Shown: one piece after another, positions 31,364 through 43,505 of the stretch | How positions within the stretch are numbered: position 1 is the stretch's first letter | Layout of the letters: every line of letters starts with the position of its first letter | Origin: Stenogyne calaminthoides | Lineage: Eukaryota; Streptophyta; Magnoliopsida; Lamiales; Lamiaceae | DNA: 64,000 nt | Assembly (NCBI GenBank): GCA_037126765.1 | Contig: JBBCBC010000026.1 | Location: 11,892,418 to 11,956,417, forward strand | Direction of reading: 5' to 3' | Position numbers and translations under genes: made by a program | Notes under the pieces: generated by a model | The model's database searches: none | Seen by the model: the letters and a program-made list of their open reading frames with translations, nothing else | Told to the model about the DNA's origin: nothing

Positions 31364-34090
31364 TCAAAGCAGATTGGCAACAGTCTTGACACCCATTCCA
31401 TCCACATGTCTCTCGAATGTATTCAAAGGCAGACTCTTTGTGAATGGATCTGCTAGGTTGTCTTCTGACGCTATCTTTGCCACATCTATATCTCATCTCT
31501 TAACGATATCTCGTATAAGATGGTATTTCCTTTCAATGTGTTTGCTGGCTTTGTGGGCTCGTGGTTCCCTTGAATTTGCAACTGCTCCGGCATTGTCACA
31601 ATAAACAGTGATTCTGCTGGGCAAATTCGGAACCACATCCAAGTCCACTAGGAAGTTCTTGAGCCAAACCGTTTCTTTCGCTGCCTCACAAGTAGCTACA
31701 TATTCGGCTTCCATGGTAGAATCTGCGATGTATTTCTGCTTGACGCTTCTCCATGTCACGGCTCCTCCCCCCATGCAAAACACACTACCGGAGGTAGATT
31801 TTCTGGAGTCTATGTCTGATTGGAAATTCGAGTCCGTGTAGCCGATGGGGATTGGACTATCTGACTGATAAATCAACATTCTATCCCGAGTTCTTTTCAG
31901 ATACTTCAGAATGTTTTTAACTGCCTTCCAATGCTCTTTCCCCGGGTTACTTTGATATCTTGCCACCATGCCAACGGCAAAGCAGATATCCGGTCTCGTA
32001 CACAGCATTGCATACATAAGGCTTCCGACAGCCGAAGCATAAGGAATGCCTCTCATGTCATCTATCTCCTTTTGCGTCTTAGGGCACATTTTCTTGGATA
32101 GATGGATTCCATGTCTGAAAGGTACGAAGTCTTTCTTGGAATCTTGCATGTTGAATCGTTTCAAGGCAGTGTCTATGTATGAAGCTTGCGATAAGCCTAT
32201 CATCCTTTTCTTGCGATCTCGAGTGATCTTGATCCCAAGGATGTGTGCGGCTTCCCCTAAGTCCTTCATATCAAACTATTTTGAAAGCCACGCCCTTACG
32301 TCTGATAACACCTTTACATCATTCCCGATGATCAGAATGTCGTCTACGTATAGTACTAAGAATACCAATGTAGTTCCGACACGCTTTTTGTATACACAAC
32401 TTTCTAACTCATTTTGATCGAACCCATAAGACTTTATAACATGATCAAAACATTGGTTCCAAGCTCTGGATGCCTGTTTGAGTCCGTAAATGGACTTCAT
32501 GAGCTTACAAACTAGGTGTTCTTGGCCATTTTCAATGAACCTTGGGGTTGTTGCATATAGATCTCTTCATCAAGACTTCCGTTAAGGAAAGCTGTCTTGA
32601 CATCCATCTGCCAGATTTCAAAGTCGAGATGCGCAGCAATCGATAAGAGAATTCGGATGGACTTAAGCATGGCTACGGGCGAAAAAGTTTCCTCATAATC
32701 GATCCCTTCTTTCTGAGTATAACCTTTCGCCACTAGTCTTGCTTTGAAGGTTTCCACCTTCCCGTCCGGTCCTCTTTTCCTCTTATACACCCACTTGCAA
32801 CCAATGGGTTTGACCCCATTAAGTGGTTCGACTAGCTCCAACACTCTGTTATGAAACATAGAACCCATTTCGGCTTTCATTGCTATTTGCCAAGAATCTG
32901 CATCCTTATCTTGGATTGCCACGTCATATGTCCATGGGTCTGATTCATCTTGTCCGGGAATCAAGTCCGAGGACTCTCCTATCCCCATGAATCTCTCGGG
33001 CTGTCTTACAACCCTTCCACTACGACGAGGTTCCGGTTGTGTAAGTGTGTCGTTTGGTACGTCATCTTGTACAGTTGTCAATGAGGTTAGCCCCCTTAGC
33101 TCACTTAAGGTAATCTCACTTCTGGGTCTTCTTTCTTTCATATAGTCTTCTTCCAAAAATCTAAAGTGGGTGCTTATTACCACCTTTTGATCTTCGGGAC
33201 TATAGAACATACACCCTTTTGTTCCCTCGGGGTATCCTACAAACAACCTTAATTCTGATCGAGGATCCAATTTTCCGGCTTCCTTGTCCAACACGTAGGC
33301 CGGACACCCCCAAATTCTCATGTGTCTCATACTAGGCTTTCGCCCGGTCCACAATTCTTTGGGAGTTTTGGGAACCGATTTGGATGGCACCAAGTTCAGA
33401 ATGTAAGCTCCTGTTTCGAAGGCATGACCCCAGAACGACTTGGGAAGATCCGCATAACTCATCATAGATCTAACCATTTCCAAAAGAGTTTTGTTTCTTC
33501 GCTCTGCAACCCCGTTTTGTTGAGGGGTTCCGGGTGCAATGAGCTGGGATGCAATCCCTTCATCAGATACGTAGTTCAAAAAATCATCGCTGAGGTATTC
33601 TCCTCCACGATCAGATCGTAGAGACTTGCTACGTTTTTCCCTATGATTCCTTGCTTGAGCCTTAAATTCTTTGAATTTCTCAAAGGTCTCAGATTTAAGC
33701 TTCATAAGGAAAATATAACCGTACCTTGAGTAATCATTAATAAAAGTGACAAAATACTCATAACCTCCTCTTGCTTTGGTTGACATTGGACCACATACAT
33801 CTGTGTGAACGATCTCTAACACTTCTTTGACTCTATTCCCCTTGGCTCCAAATGCCCTCTTGGTCATTTTACCCTCCAAACATGATTCGCAAGTTGGAAT
33901 TGGTTCAACTTGGAGAAACTCCAGGAACCGTCTTTCACCAACCTTTGGATCCTCTTTGGATTTATATGACCCAATCTTAGATGCCAAAGAAGTGTCTCTG
34001 CTCACGCCGATGAACGCTTTTCTTTTCTCGAGACAGTTGATGTGTTATAGGATGCATTTAAGTGAGTGGTGTGCATGCTTAATTGTATAG
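31364..34090 (-). pseudogene. copia-1 pol: integrase, reverse transcriptase, RNase H
   Basis: Integrase motifs are HTDVCGP, LRSDRGGEY and NGVAERRNKTLLE (the D, D and E of the catalytic triad), followed by the GCPAYVLD and RSGRVVRQP linkers. RT shows CKWVYKRKRG, YEETFSPVAM, MDVKTAFLNG, GLKQASRAWNQ and YVDDILIIGND. RNase H shows YCDNAGAVANSREPRAHK and ADPFTK. Lesions: the pre-integrase part is out of frame before about 33910, a frameshift lies near 32512-32525 just after EEIYMQQPQG, and in-frame stops occur at 32276-32278 (Gln expected) and 31490-31492 (Gly expected). The final stop is at 31364-31366. All catalytic residues remain visible across the broken frames. Confidence 0.9.
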
Positions 34091-34383
34091 AGATTATTCG
34101 ACAACGTTCCATGACAGATAAATTTATCAAAAAGAGAAATGGTAACAACTTTATTAAAAGTAACCGAATATCCATCATGAAAAAGTTTAGAAACTGAAAT
34201 CAAATTCTTTCTAAAATTCGGAACGTAAAGAACATCTCTTAAAATTAAAACTCGCTTTTCAAAAGACAGTGCACTTCTCCCATCGCTTCACCGCCACTCT
34301 CTGAAGATCGCCGGTGTGATGAGGATCTCACTCCCACTAAGTTGTCGGGTCCGCTTGAACCCCTCAGACAGAAACAAACATGA

Positions 34384-35300
34384 TCAATGGATCCTCAGAT
34401 CCACCACCCATAAATGGGAGGCATACGCCGCTAAACAAGTTTCAACAACTAGTGCGTGAGAATTACCTTTCTTTCCATCCCTTTTGGGTTTGGAACAGGC
34501 TGACCTCCAATGTCCCTCTTCACCGCAGTTGAAGCACTTCCCCTTAGCTGGCTTGTTCACACCACCACCCTTCTTCACCTTTTCTTTGCCCTTGGCAACA
34601 CTTGAGTTCACTTGCTTGTGGCCTTTGTCCCTCTTCTTGTTCTTGCCACCCTTGCCTAGAAGAAAAAGAAGGTCCATTTGCCACCAAGGCTTAGCTCTTT
34701 TGCCCCAATATCGCCTCCGCCGAGACTAAAGCTTAACAGATCTGGCATCGAGAACTTCGATTATTCATCTGGTAGTTCAGCCTAAACTGCTTCAAAACTT
34801 TTCGGCGCAGAGAGTGGAGCACGAAATCGATTTGGGTCTCGATATCGTATTCAGCGCCAAGTACCTCAAGTTTGTTAAGGTGAGCCATCATCCGAGAACG
34901 TGCTCCCTTCGGGCGTTCCTCCACCATTTTCATAGAGAGCAAGTCCCTCATGGTGATCCGACGAGCCACACGGTTCGATGTTGAAACATCGCTTTAAGAC
35001 TAGTCATGATGTCTGCAGGGGTCTCAACGTTCTGGTGTTGGTGTTGCAACACATCTGACATAGAAGCCAAGATGCTACACTTTGCCATTTCGTTGGATCG
35101 CTCCCAGTCAGCATACTCTTTCTTAACCGTTTTAGTGGACTCATCTTTTGACTTTTCCGGTTTAGGTGTGGTGAGAACCCGCCATGGCTTTGTGCAAATG
35201 AGGACAATAGTAAGTTTATTTATTCCAATCAACAAAATTTTCTCCAAAGGAGCAAATTGTCTTTAAGTATATTGAATAGTGGATTAAAAGGTTGCGACAT
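34384..35300 (-). pseudogene. copia-1 gag with CCHC zinc knuckle
   Basis: The frame begins at the ATG at 35300-35298 (MSQPFNPLFNILKD), aligned with the copia-3 gag start. Small indels shift it repeatedly: near 35240-35280, near 34965 after KAMFQHRT, and near 34735. A CFNCGEEGHWRSAC zinc knuckle, intact here unlike in copia-3, precedes the protease region. At 34384-34400 the protease motif VVD is followed by an indel that destroys the DSG reading. Gag would form the virus-like particle; this copy cannot. Confidence 0.85.
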
Positions 35301-36819
35301 GATGAACTGAAATAAACAATAATATGCATAAGCACAAATATATCACAAGGTTTGATCACATGCATCATATTAAAATCTCAAAAAAATATGAATATGCATC
35401 AGCCAACATCTCAAAACAGTCTAAATAAGCCACGTGGGGTGGGTCATTATTTAAACACATTCAAGCAGGTTACAAACAAGAACAGTTACAAACCTTTAAT
35501 ATCCAGATTAATAGTTGGCTCCCACTTGACCAATATAAAATTGACAGGGCTCTTGGGAAGTATATGCATATCAATTTTATACCTAAGTAATAACCATGAT
35601 TAAATACAGGATTATTATTTCGTATTGAACGAGCCTCGTGGGGAGGGTCATCGTCGCCACTAATAATAACCCACAATCATCCATTTGGAATTCATTCATG
35701 TGAAAGCTATCTTTTGATCGTCCAGTGGGGGGAATTTCTCCAAAAGAATTCACAAATAAATAAATCATGGAGGTCAAAATTAATTCAATTTTATTATACG
35801 GAATAAAATTGTCAATTAATTATTTAAACATACTTAGTAATTTTGAAGGTGAGATTTTTCATTGGGCAACTCTCATGCAAACACATTTAAACAAATTAAA
35901 TAAAGCATAAGATAACACAATAATTAATCAAGCAAAACAGGAAATTAAACATATTGGGCACAAATTATCCAATTGTCATGGTTTGATTTTTCTTGGCTTG
36001 ATCTTGAAGAAACACCGTCTTGAATTTCTCCCACTCGATCGTCTCGAAAAGAACTCCGTCTCGAAACGCCACGCCAAGTAGTTCGCAACCGGGATGCACG
36101 CCCGTCCGCCGCCACTGCCACCGTCGGAAACAAACTCGACCACCTCGCCTTTCTCGCGAAACCGGCCGCCCCCGGTGCCAGCACACCTCGGCATGGTCCA
36201 GCGGCTCCTCGGCGGGCGGCAGGCGTAACGTAGCGTTCGCTCGCTGCGGCCACACCTCACCAGCGGTACTCGGCGGCCCCGGCGTCTCCACCCCCCCTTG
36301 TATCCACCTCCATCACTTTGGCCAGCTCGCGCGCGGTGCGTGTGCGCCTATGCGCCCTAAAATCTTGCGGCGGATCCTCGCCCTTCGGTCTCGACCTCGC
36401 CCGGCACCACGTGCGTGCTGCGTGCGTCAGCGTCGTGCTTTCGTGCCTCCCTTGACACGTTGCTGGTGACGCATGCCACCTACGCCCGGTTCTGGATTTT
36501 ATCCTTTAATTCTTCGTCTCCGTCTTCGTTTTCGATCCGGTTACAATTTATTTACAAAAAATAAATAAACCTAGATCTAGACTAGTCTATTACATTGATC
36601 AAATCAAACAAATTCTAATCTACTCGTGGATTTTCTCACGAGGCAAAACAAATCCGAACTAATCGAATTAAAAACCACAATTTATATGCATGCATAAATA
36701 AACACATTAAATTCCATGACAATTGGATACCTGCAAAATAGATCTAGCAATTCTACTATCCAATTTCAAATTTAATGTCAGTGAATTAAATTACAATATA
36801 AAAAATTCAGAGCCCGAAA
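35301..36819 (-). other. copia-1 5' leader
   Basis: About 1.5 kb of noncoding leader lies between the primer site and gag. A strongly GC-rich island occupies about 36020-36530 inside otherwise AT-rich DNA and creates overlapping open frames on both strands (for example 36020-36469 and 35965-36291). These have no recognisable domain. The gag-proximal part (35450-35800) is homologous to the leader of copia-3 at 58700-59100. Confidence 0.7.
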
Positions 36820-36836
36820 CCGTGGCTCTGATACCA
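36820..36836 (-). other. copia-1 primer-binding site (initiator Met tRNA)
   Basis: The minus strand reads TGGTATCAGAGCCACGG two bases after the LTR end. TGGTATCAGAGC is complementary to the 3' end of plant initiator methionine tRNA, the usual copia primer. Confidence 0.92.
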
Positions 36837-36838
36837 GT

Positions 36839-38673
36839 TGTTGGGGAATAAGTTGCACAGATCTATTCGGGGTGAATATTTAAATACAAATTTAATTCTT
36901 ATAATTATTACTAGCATGAATTAATCCTATATTAATTCAAATAATAATCTAACAACATATCATGCATATAATAATTCACGTAAAACCTACGCATGCGGAA
37001 TTCTACGAGTTTACGTGAACGTACCTCTTGGGATGGCAGTGATCTGGCTGATTAGACTAACCAAAAGAACTTCCCAAGTATTCCCTTAATCCTTGTTCGA
37101 CTATCCGGTGGTAGGACACTTGTGAACAATTAACAAAAAGAAAAATAAATTATGTTGCACCACCTTTTTGGATTTACTAATTTTTCCAGCACATGGAATT
37201 GTACTTGGGAATGAAAGAATCACCCCCTATTTATAGAGCACAAGTGGTCGAAAATTGTGGGCAAGATAATGTGGGAAAATCTTTTCTTGATCTCCAAGAA
37301 ATCTTGAATATATCTCCTATATTCTTTTTCCCATAATTATAATATTCCACAAAATCCCACTTACTCTTGGTTATGGGATATTTTCGAAAATAATAGGCAA
37401 GAATCCAAGATTTGGATCTTCTTGAATTTATGAGATATTCTTGTATTTCAAGAAATACATATCTTCCATAATATCTTTTCAAGAAAATCAAGAAAATCTT
37501 TCTTGCCCTTTATCTTTCAAAATTTCAAAATCTTCCTTATAAATAACCAAGTGGGAGGTTTCTTGAATTTAATGAGATAATCTTGCATTCCAAGAATACA
37601 TATCTTCATTCCATAACAAAATTCAAAGAAAATCTTTCTCCCCTTTTATCTATAAATTTCGAAAATAATTAGGAAAAATAAGCAACAATATTTATTTTAT
37701 TTTAAACACATTTTTCAGTTATTGGACTATATGTTGGGCTACCCAGGGGGCCTTTAGGAGAATTAAGATTGGACCTTCCAATGGATCTTGAATTATCAAT
37801 ATTGAGCCACATTATTATTCAAGCCCATAAATATTAATTAATCCCACTACATAATTAATATTGCACTATCCATCTTAACCAATATTACAGTCAATATGGC
37901 TCCCGGTTATTATTTCTCGTGTTTAAAATTATCTAGCCCATTAATTAATTCAAGCCACTGAAATAGCTTTCCGTTAATTAATATCTTTTGTCCTTGGTCA
38001 AGGAACGGTTCAACATTATTATCCATACCGGAAACTAATTCCACTTGCAAGATTTGGTATGATAAAGCTTATGAACCTCCCAAGGGGGCAAATCGAACAA
38101 GCGTACTTGCACACGATTCTTCGTATTAAATCTTAGCAATCACATGTGACCAATAATATTGCCCAAGATATAAAGTATTGAATCTCGTTGATTCTCTACC
38201 CATGATAAGTCAAAGCAATAATTACCAACCACACGTGATCCTATTTAAGGAACAAAGATTAAGAAATAACGAACCACTGAGGTCTAATTCTTCCTTATTC
38301 AGTTATGGAGAATTTGTCCTCCTGTAGGTCCTATTCAGTGTATCAGTCATGCACTAGTGTAATCTCTTGGTCAAGACAAGCCAATCTGAGCCTTACACTT
38401 CAACCTTTCACGATGGGTTGTTCATTTCCATCTAGGTCGTGAATGGCGTACTTGTAGTTACAAGGGACTGTTAATTTAATCTTATGTGATCTGGTATCAC
38501 TAAATTAACTACAATGTAACACGTATGAATTATTGAACAGTTATGCAGTAAATATATGTAACATTCGATAATATTTAAAGCATCAGTAATAAACAATTTA
38601 TTTCAGTAAATAAGTCCGAAATTCAGTTTTGATTATACAAAGTAAAAGCATACTTTCCAGTATAATCCCAATA
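36839..38673 (-). repeat. copia-1 5' LTR (1835 bp)
   Basis: It runs from TGTTGGGG (36839) to TCCCAATA (38673) in plus reading. The last CA has mutated to TA, so the minus-strand start is TATTGGG, but the adjoining GTAAA duplication fixes the edge. It contains the 717-bp interval missing from the partner LTR, with a TATA box at 37224-37238. Confidence 0.93.
37224..37238 (-). promoter_or_regulatory. copia-1 LTR TATA box
   Basis: The minus strand reads CTCTATAAATAGGGG, a strong TATA context, within the segment found only in the 5' LTR. The copia-3 LTR has the equivalent TTATAAATAGGGG at 58184-58196, supporting function as the U3 promoter. Confidence 0.75.
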
Positions 38674-38935
38674 GTAAACTCACAAAAATGCAAGCCACCG
38701 CAACCGATTCGTCCTCAAAAGAAGTAGGACATGAGCCATGGATAGCTTCATGAGGCAACATTGATCTCCAAATTCGAAGGTTCAAGGGGATCCTTCCCTG
38801 ACCTCTTGTGCATTTGTACCTACAAAAAGCCTCCAAAAGCATCAAAGTACCCACAAAAATAAAAGAAAGCAATTAAAAAGCCACTAGCAATAACACTCAA
38901 CAAACACTAAGCCACACCTAGTGCACTTAACTAAA
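38674..38935 (-). other. Gypsy-like internal leader
   Basis: This DNA lies between copia-1 and a tRNA-Asp-type primer site and continues 29476-30129 in the pre-insertion sequence. No protein is recognised; it is best read as noncoding leader of a minus-strand gypsy element. Confidence 0.45.
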
Positions 38936-38953
38936 TCCCCGGCAACGGCGCCA
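38936..38953 (-). other. Gypsy primer-binding site, tRNA-Asp type
   Basis: The minus strand reads TGGCGCCGTTGCCGGGGA, a well-known primer site of Athila/TAT-class plant gypsy elements complementary to tRNA-Asp. On its upstream side (higher coordinates) lies an LTR end, TGTCA at 38960-38964. Confidence 0.8.
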
Positions 38954-38959
38954 AAAATT

Positions 38960-39255
38960 TGACACGTGTTTTACCACACTAACCTCTCAAGTATAAGAGG
39001 GTCGTTGAAGTAGAAAGTAAGTGCCCGGTTAAATTATCGAACCACGGGAAATAGTGACGACTGTGTGGCCTTAGAGCTATGTGTGGGCATGTTATTATAG
39101 TTGCGGAGCGAAATACGAGAAACGAAAGAAAAGCAAGTAAAAAAAACACAAAAAGAATAAAAGTGATACCAACTAGGTGGAGTCAAGGGGAGAGAATCGT
39201 GAACTTAGACGATGTTCAAATCACAAAATTCAAACAAACGAATTAATAAAACTGT
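38960..39255 (-). mobile_element. Gypsy (Athila/TAT-like) 5' LTR, inner segment
   Basis: It starts TGACACGTGTTTTACC in plus reading, six bases from the primer site, and includes the phrase GGTTAAATTATCGAACCACG common in such LTRs. It is interrupted at 39256-39260 by copia-2 and resumes at 48384. The partner LTR is not present. Confidence 0.55.
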
Positions 39256-39260
39256 CCTAG

Positions 39261-40866
39261 TGTTAATGTTAGTGTCCTAGAGACAATCCATTGTAAGGAC
39301 ATAATACTCAGATAATATTCAGTTCTGGTTTAATATTATTGTTTGTGTAATATTAAATGTATGACATTACACTCATTAGAATATTATGTTTGATTGTGTG
39401 CATTTATTCTTATATGTGTTCCCTTGAGTCACTGCTATCATTGAGTGAGTGAGAACTCAAATGACTTAAGCATGATTCTCAAAAAGCCCCAATCGAGGAT
39501 CATCAAGAAAGGGATATTGATGATGCAATGGAGATTGGTGTGCGGTCTGCATCATACTCTTAGAGAGTGTAGTAAGATCTCACTTACTGCGAGATACTAG
39601 GTATCTCATGATGGATGCAAAAATACCTTAGAGGGTATTGGTGTACCCATCAGAGAAACCGTTTGATGTAGTTCCACTATATATGTCTAAGGGTGTCTCG
39701 GTTACTGGGAGCGATGCGATACTCCTTTGACTTGATGTCAATACGCACGACATGTGTGGAGTGATGAACTTTGACCATGACCGACGCTTGCACCCGTCTA
39801 TGGGTAGATATGGCTTGGATTGGGTTCATCACGAAGTGCATGTGCGTGGTAGTTGAGCCAAGAAAAGGATTCATTCCTCAAAGTGGATTTAGAGAGAATA
39901 CTCATCTTCTCATCATAATTGGATCTAAGTCATTGGCCAATGCACGTCAACTTAGACTTTGTGACTAAGTGTGACACTAATGATCAATTAGTGATTTGAG
40001 ATAAATTCATTAAGTTATTTGAATAGACACTTCATCATGTTCAAGACTAATCGAGTATTCGTGAATGAAAGGAGGAAATCGCAATTGCCCACGTTTCAGT
40101 TACAGGTAGTTGCATGTTTCTCGCAACGTACCTCATATATTGAAAATGTCTGATTTATTGACTAGGGTTCAATTAAGACCATTAGTTTGACTAATCGCTC
40201 GGTATATGAGGGCATATGGGTCACACAACAAGTAGTTTCCTTTTACGGATTATAGTTGGTTGATTAAATGTTAAATTGGATTTAATATTTAATTTATTGA
40301 GAAGTGTTTAATAATAGATTAATTTGGAATTAATTATTATTAATATTTAATTAATTTAAATTTAATTAAATAAGAATTCCCAATAATTATATTTGGAATA
40401 TAATTATAGGATTTAATGTATATGGAAATAAATCGTAGAGATTTTCATATAAGACATTTAAATCGGTCGAGATTTATATTTAGGGAATTAAATTAAAAGG
40501 AATTAATTTAATTCAAGATTAGGGATTTTAATTCCCTAATTACGCTAGCTTGGGAAATAAGCTAAGCCTCTCTATATATACAAGCTATTGGGATTCACAA
40601 ATAGTATCACTTCATATTTTCTCCATAAAATCTAGAGTTTGGATTTTCCTAGCAAATTCGTCTCGGGATTCAACACTGGCAAATTCGTGTAGATCTGTTC
40701 CTGGGGATTACGTGGATACCATAGTAAAGAAACCTGCTCTCGAGTTACTGTAAGATTTCTCGTTATGATTATTGTAATTTGTATGCAATTAATTGTTCGT
40801 TGTTGGTGAACTTTAAATTCTGCTGCGCATGTGATTACGTGTTTTATGTGCCTCTATAATCCAACA
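39261..40866 (+). repeat. copia-2 5' LTR (1606 bp)
   Basis: Begins TGTTAATGTTAGTGTCC and ends TATAATCCAACA. It contains a TATA box at 40573-40580. Open frames at 39771-39968 and 40550-40753 recur in the 3' LTR only because the LTR is duplicated. It has about 78 bp (40097-40174) that the 3' LTR lacks. Confidence 0.93.
40573..40580 (+). promoter_or_regulatory. copia-2 5' LTR TATA box
   Basis: TATATATA in the context CTCTCTATATATACAAGC lies about 290 bp before the LTR end. The same site is present in the 3' LTR at 48084-48090. Confidence 0.6.
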
Positions 40867-40867
40867 G

Positions 40868-40879
40868 TGGTATCAGAGC
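40868..40879 (+). other. copia-2 primer-binding site (initiator Met tRNA)
   Basis: TGGTATCAGAGC begins one base after the LTR end CCAACA. It is complementary to plant initiator Met tRNA. Confidence 0.93.
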
Positions 40880-42656
40880 TTCATGCTCTTAATTTGATTG
40901 CAAAATTGATATTTTGTACTAAAGATTTTTTTTTAATATAATGGTGCGGTTGAGTTTGACGTCAACCGCACCGGATTATTGTTTAATCGATGGGGCGTGT
41001 GGTCTGTTTTGTTTGACAAAGCAGATGGTTTATTAAAACCACTCACTTGTCTTCCTCATTACTCGTCCCCGATTTAGGGTTTTTCGAAATCCCCAAATCC
41101 GTTCCCTCGAATCAGCGCCGCTCGGCTGGGGGCGGAGACCTGCGGCTCATCGATGGGTGATGGCCGTGCGGACCCGCTAGCCCCAACGCGACGGCGGCGT
41201 GACATCGTCCTGCTCGTCCTGTTCGCGACTCGTCTCTCCCCGCTGCAGATCTTCGATTGGCATGATTCTCGAAGCAGAGGCGGTTCACCGTCGTCATCTT
41301 CGATGCATGGTTTTCACTCCCAGATTGAGGCTGCGGAGGCATTCGATCTTCGATTTAAATCACTTGGAGCGATCCGTCGATTGGTCGAAGCCAAGCGGCG
41401 GCGATGCACCGGTGCGCCTAGGGCTACGCGGTGAAATCACCCTCACTCGAGGCTCGACATCGATGGCCCGCTGGTTTGGTTGTTGCGTCCGTTGCGATAC
41501 CTGGTTGTTCCATTGGCATCGTCTGAGGCGGCGTTCATTTTGGTTTTTGGCCTGGTTTCGTTTCTAATATTTCATGTTCTTGTTGTTCGATGATTACCTA
41601 TGTTCCAATTGAGTGTTTCCTGATCATTGTTCATGAATGATGAAACTGGAAATTGTTTTGGGGTTTGGAAATTTTGGAATTGCTCGAATTTTTCGGATTG
41701 GATCTGTTTTGGATGGGTGATGATGTGGGAGGGCTGTTTTGCAAATTTTATTTGAGACATGCCCTGCCGTGCAATTTTTGAAATTGCACCTGAGCCCCTG
41801 ACAATAAAATAATTAAAATTTGATTTAAAATTAATAAGATTAATTTTAAATAAGAGTTAAAAGTTGAACTTTTAATTGTAATTAATTGGATTAATTATTA
41901 AAGGTTAATAATTGTTTAAGTTACAATTGAGTTTAAAATTGAATTTTAAGTTCAATATAATCTTGAAAATTATTAAATTCCCCTTGGTCAACTTAATTAA
42001 TAATTCGTTAACGCATTTATAGTCTGCATTATAACTGTTTGGGTAGGCGGCACCTAATAATTGCTCAAATGTGATGTAGATTAACATATTGGATCTCGAT
42101 TAAGCAATTAATACCCCGCCTTTAAAATGTTCCTCACTAAAATATGGGTTTCTCATTTATTTGATAAGATGTCTTCCATCAAAATTAAAAGAAAATCGGA
42201 GATTTCGTTCCAATGAGTATTAAGGCCCTCGTCATTTACTCGGATCTACATCTAACGAGACTTTTATAGGGACATGTAATGTCGCCGCTTGATGGTTATA
42301 AACCAACTTAATTTTGTTCACTTGCCCTCGCGGGGAACAAAAGTTAAGGGACATCAGTCGAACTGGGTTCGATAAACTAGGAATTGCAGTTTTTACAATT
42401 GGTTTGGAGACCTACCAGTTATGCTATTGTGATATTCAGCCCTCGCTGGGATTATGATAGTAGGAATGTGGATCCTAGTCCATTGTGATTTATATTAGAT
42501 ATAAATTCGTATTCTTCCGATGAGGTCGTTGAATATGTGAAAATAATGGAGACAAAGTAAATTTGAAAGGCCATGTTTATTTTGATTGCTGAATATTGAT
42601 CATAGAAATTATGTGTTTTAATTTCCGTTTTATTTTATTTCTCTAAGATTGTTGAA
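40880..42656 (+). other. copia-2 5' leader
   Basis: The leader spans 1.78 kb without a recognisable protein. A GC-rich island at about 41095-41570 gives chance open frames on both strands (41153-41434, 41199-41567). Flanking parts are AT-rich (41800-42120). The island's composition is unlike both the LTR and gag. Confidence 0.7.
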
Positions 42657-43505
42657 ATGAATAACTTATCACTGAGAAGCATTTTGGAAACTAACAAATT
42701 TGGCTGGGCCAAATTTTCTCGACTGGCACGAAACGTGCGTTTGGTGCTTAGGCAATAAAAGTTTGAGTACGTGTTGGACACACCAATCCCTGCTATCCCG
42801 GAGGCTGGTACTGAAGGAGCCGAGGCATTTGATGCTGAAGTTCAGAAGAAGCATCAAGATGATGCTTCTCAGGCTCAGTGTGTTATGCTACTCGGGATGA
42901 CTCCCGAATTACAAAGGCAGTATGAGAAGATGCTCCCCTTCGAGATGATTAAGCATCTGAAGGATCTCTTTGAATCTGAATCTCGTTCCAAAATTTATGA
43001 AGTGATGAGAGATCTGTTTAGATGTCGATTGTCTGAGGGAGGGAAGGTTTCTCCTCATGTGTTGAAGATGATTGGGCTAATCGAGAAACTTAGTCGATTG
43101 GGCATTGAGCTCAAAACCAACGTTTCTATTTATGCCATTCTTCAGTCACTTCCCGATTCATATTCGAGTTTTGTTGTAAACTTTAATATGAATAAGACGG
43201 AATCAACTATGCCCGAGCTGCATAACATGCTAAAGACTTTTGAGTCTTCCACTGCTAAGAAAAAGTCCGTGCTCATGGTGAGTGCCTCTATTTCTTCTGC
43301 TCCGAAAGGAAAGAAGAAGCGAAGGGGCAAGGCAAAGAAAGGCTCCAAGCCAAACTTCCTTAAGCCCAAATGTGGAATTCAAAATAAGGACAAGGTGGAC
43401 AAGGATGTATGCCTCTACTGCAAGCAGAAGGGGCATTAGAAGAAGGACTGCAAGGTTCTAGCAGCTGAAAAGAAGGCACAAGATGTCTCAGCCACCGGAA
43501 CATGT
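42657..43505 (+). pseudogene. copia-2 gag with CCHC zinc knuckle
   Basis: The frame from the ATG at 42657 (MNNLSLRSILETNKFGWAKF) is a Ty1/copia gag of the retrotran_gag type: KFEYVLDTPIP, SRSKIYEVMRDLFRCRL, LPDSYSSFVVNFNMNK. It then has a Lys-rich stretch and the knuckle CLYCKQKGH-stop-KKDC. There are two in-frame stops: TAA at 42756-42758 (Glu expected) and TAG at 43437-43439, in the knuckle where Trp is usual. The same frame continues into protease. Confidence 0.88.

Larger units (their letters stand above)
30130..38678 (-). mobile_element. copia-1: complete Ty1/copia element with LTR pair and TSD GTAAA
   Basis: The element is 30135-38673 (8539 bp) on the minus strand. GTAAA target duplications lie at 30130-30134 and 38674-38678. 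Its 5' LTR is 36839-38673, primer site 36820-36836, gag about 34384-35300, pol 31364-34090, polypurine tract 31253-31272 and 3' LTR 30135-31252. Copia gene order (gag, protease, integrase, RT, RNase H) is kept, but frames are broken repeatedly, so it cannot make its own proteins. Outside the 717-bp deletion the LTRs differ by roughly two dozen visible substitutions, so the insertion is not recent. It sits inside gypsy-like noncoding DNA. Confidence 0.93.

Noticed and set aside
35945..36469. Overlapping long frames on both strands in a GC-rich stretch
   Set aside because: They lie in the noncoding leader of copia-1. Frames on both strands are expected from high GC with few stops, and no domain is visible.
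41112..41567. Overlapping frames of 76-122 codons
   Set aside because: Same reasoning as for copia-1: GC-rich leader of copia-2, no domain.
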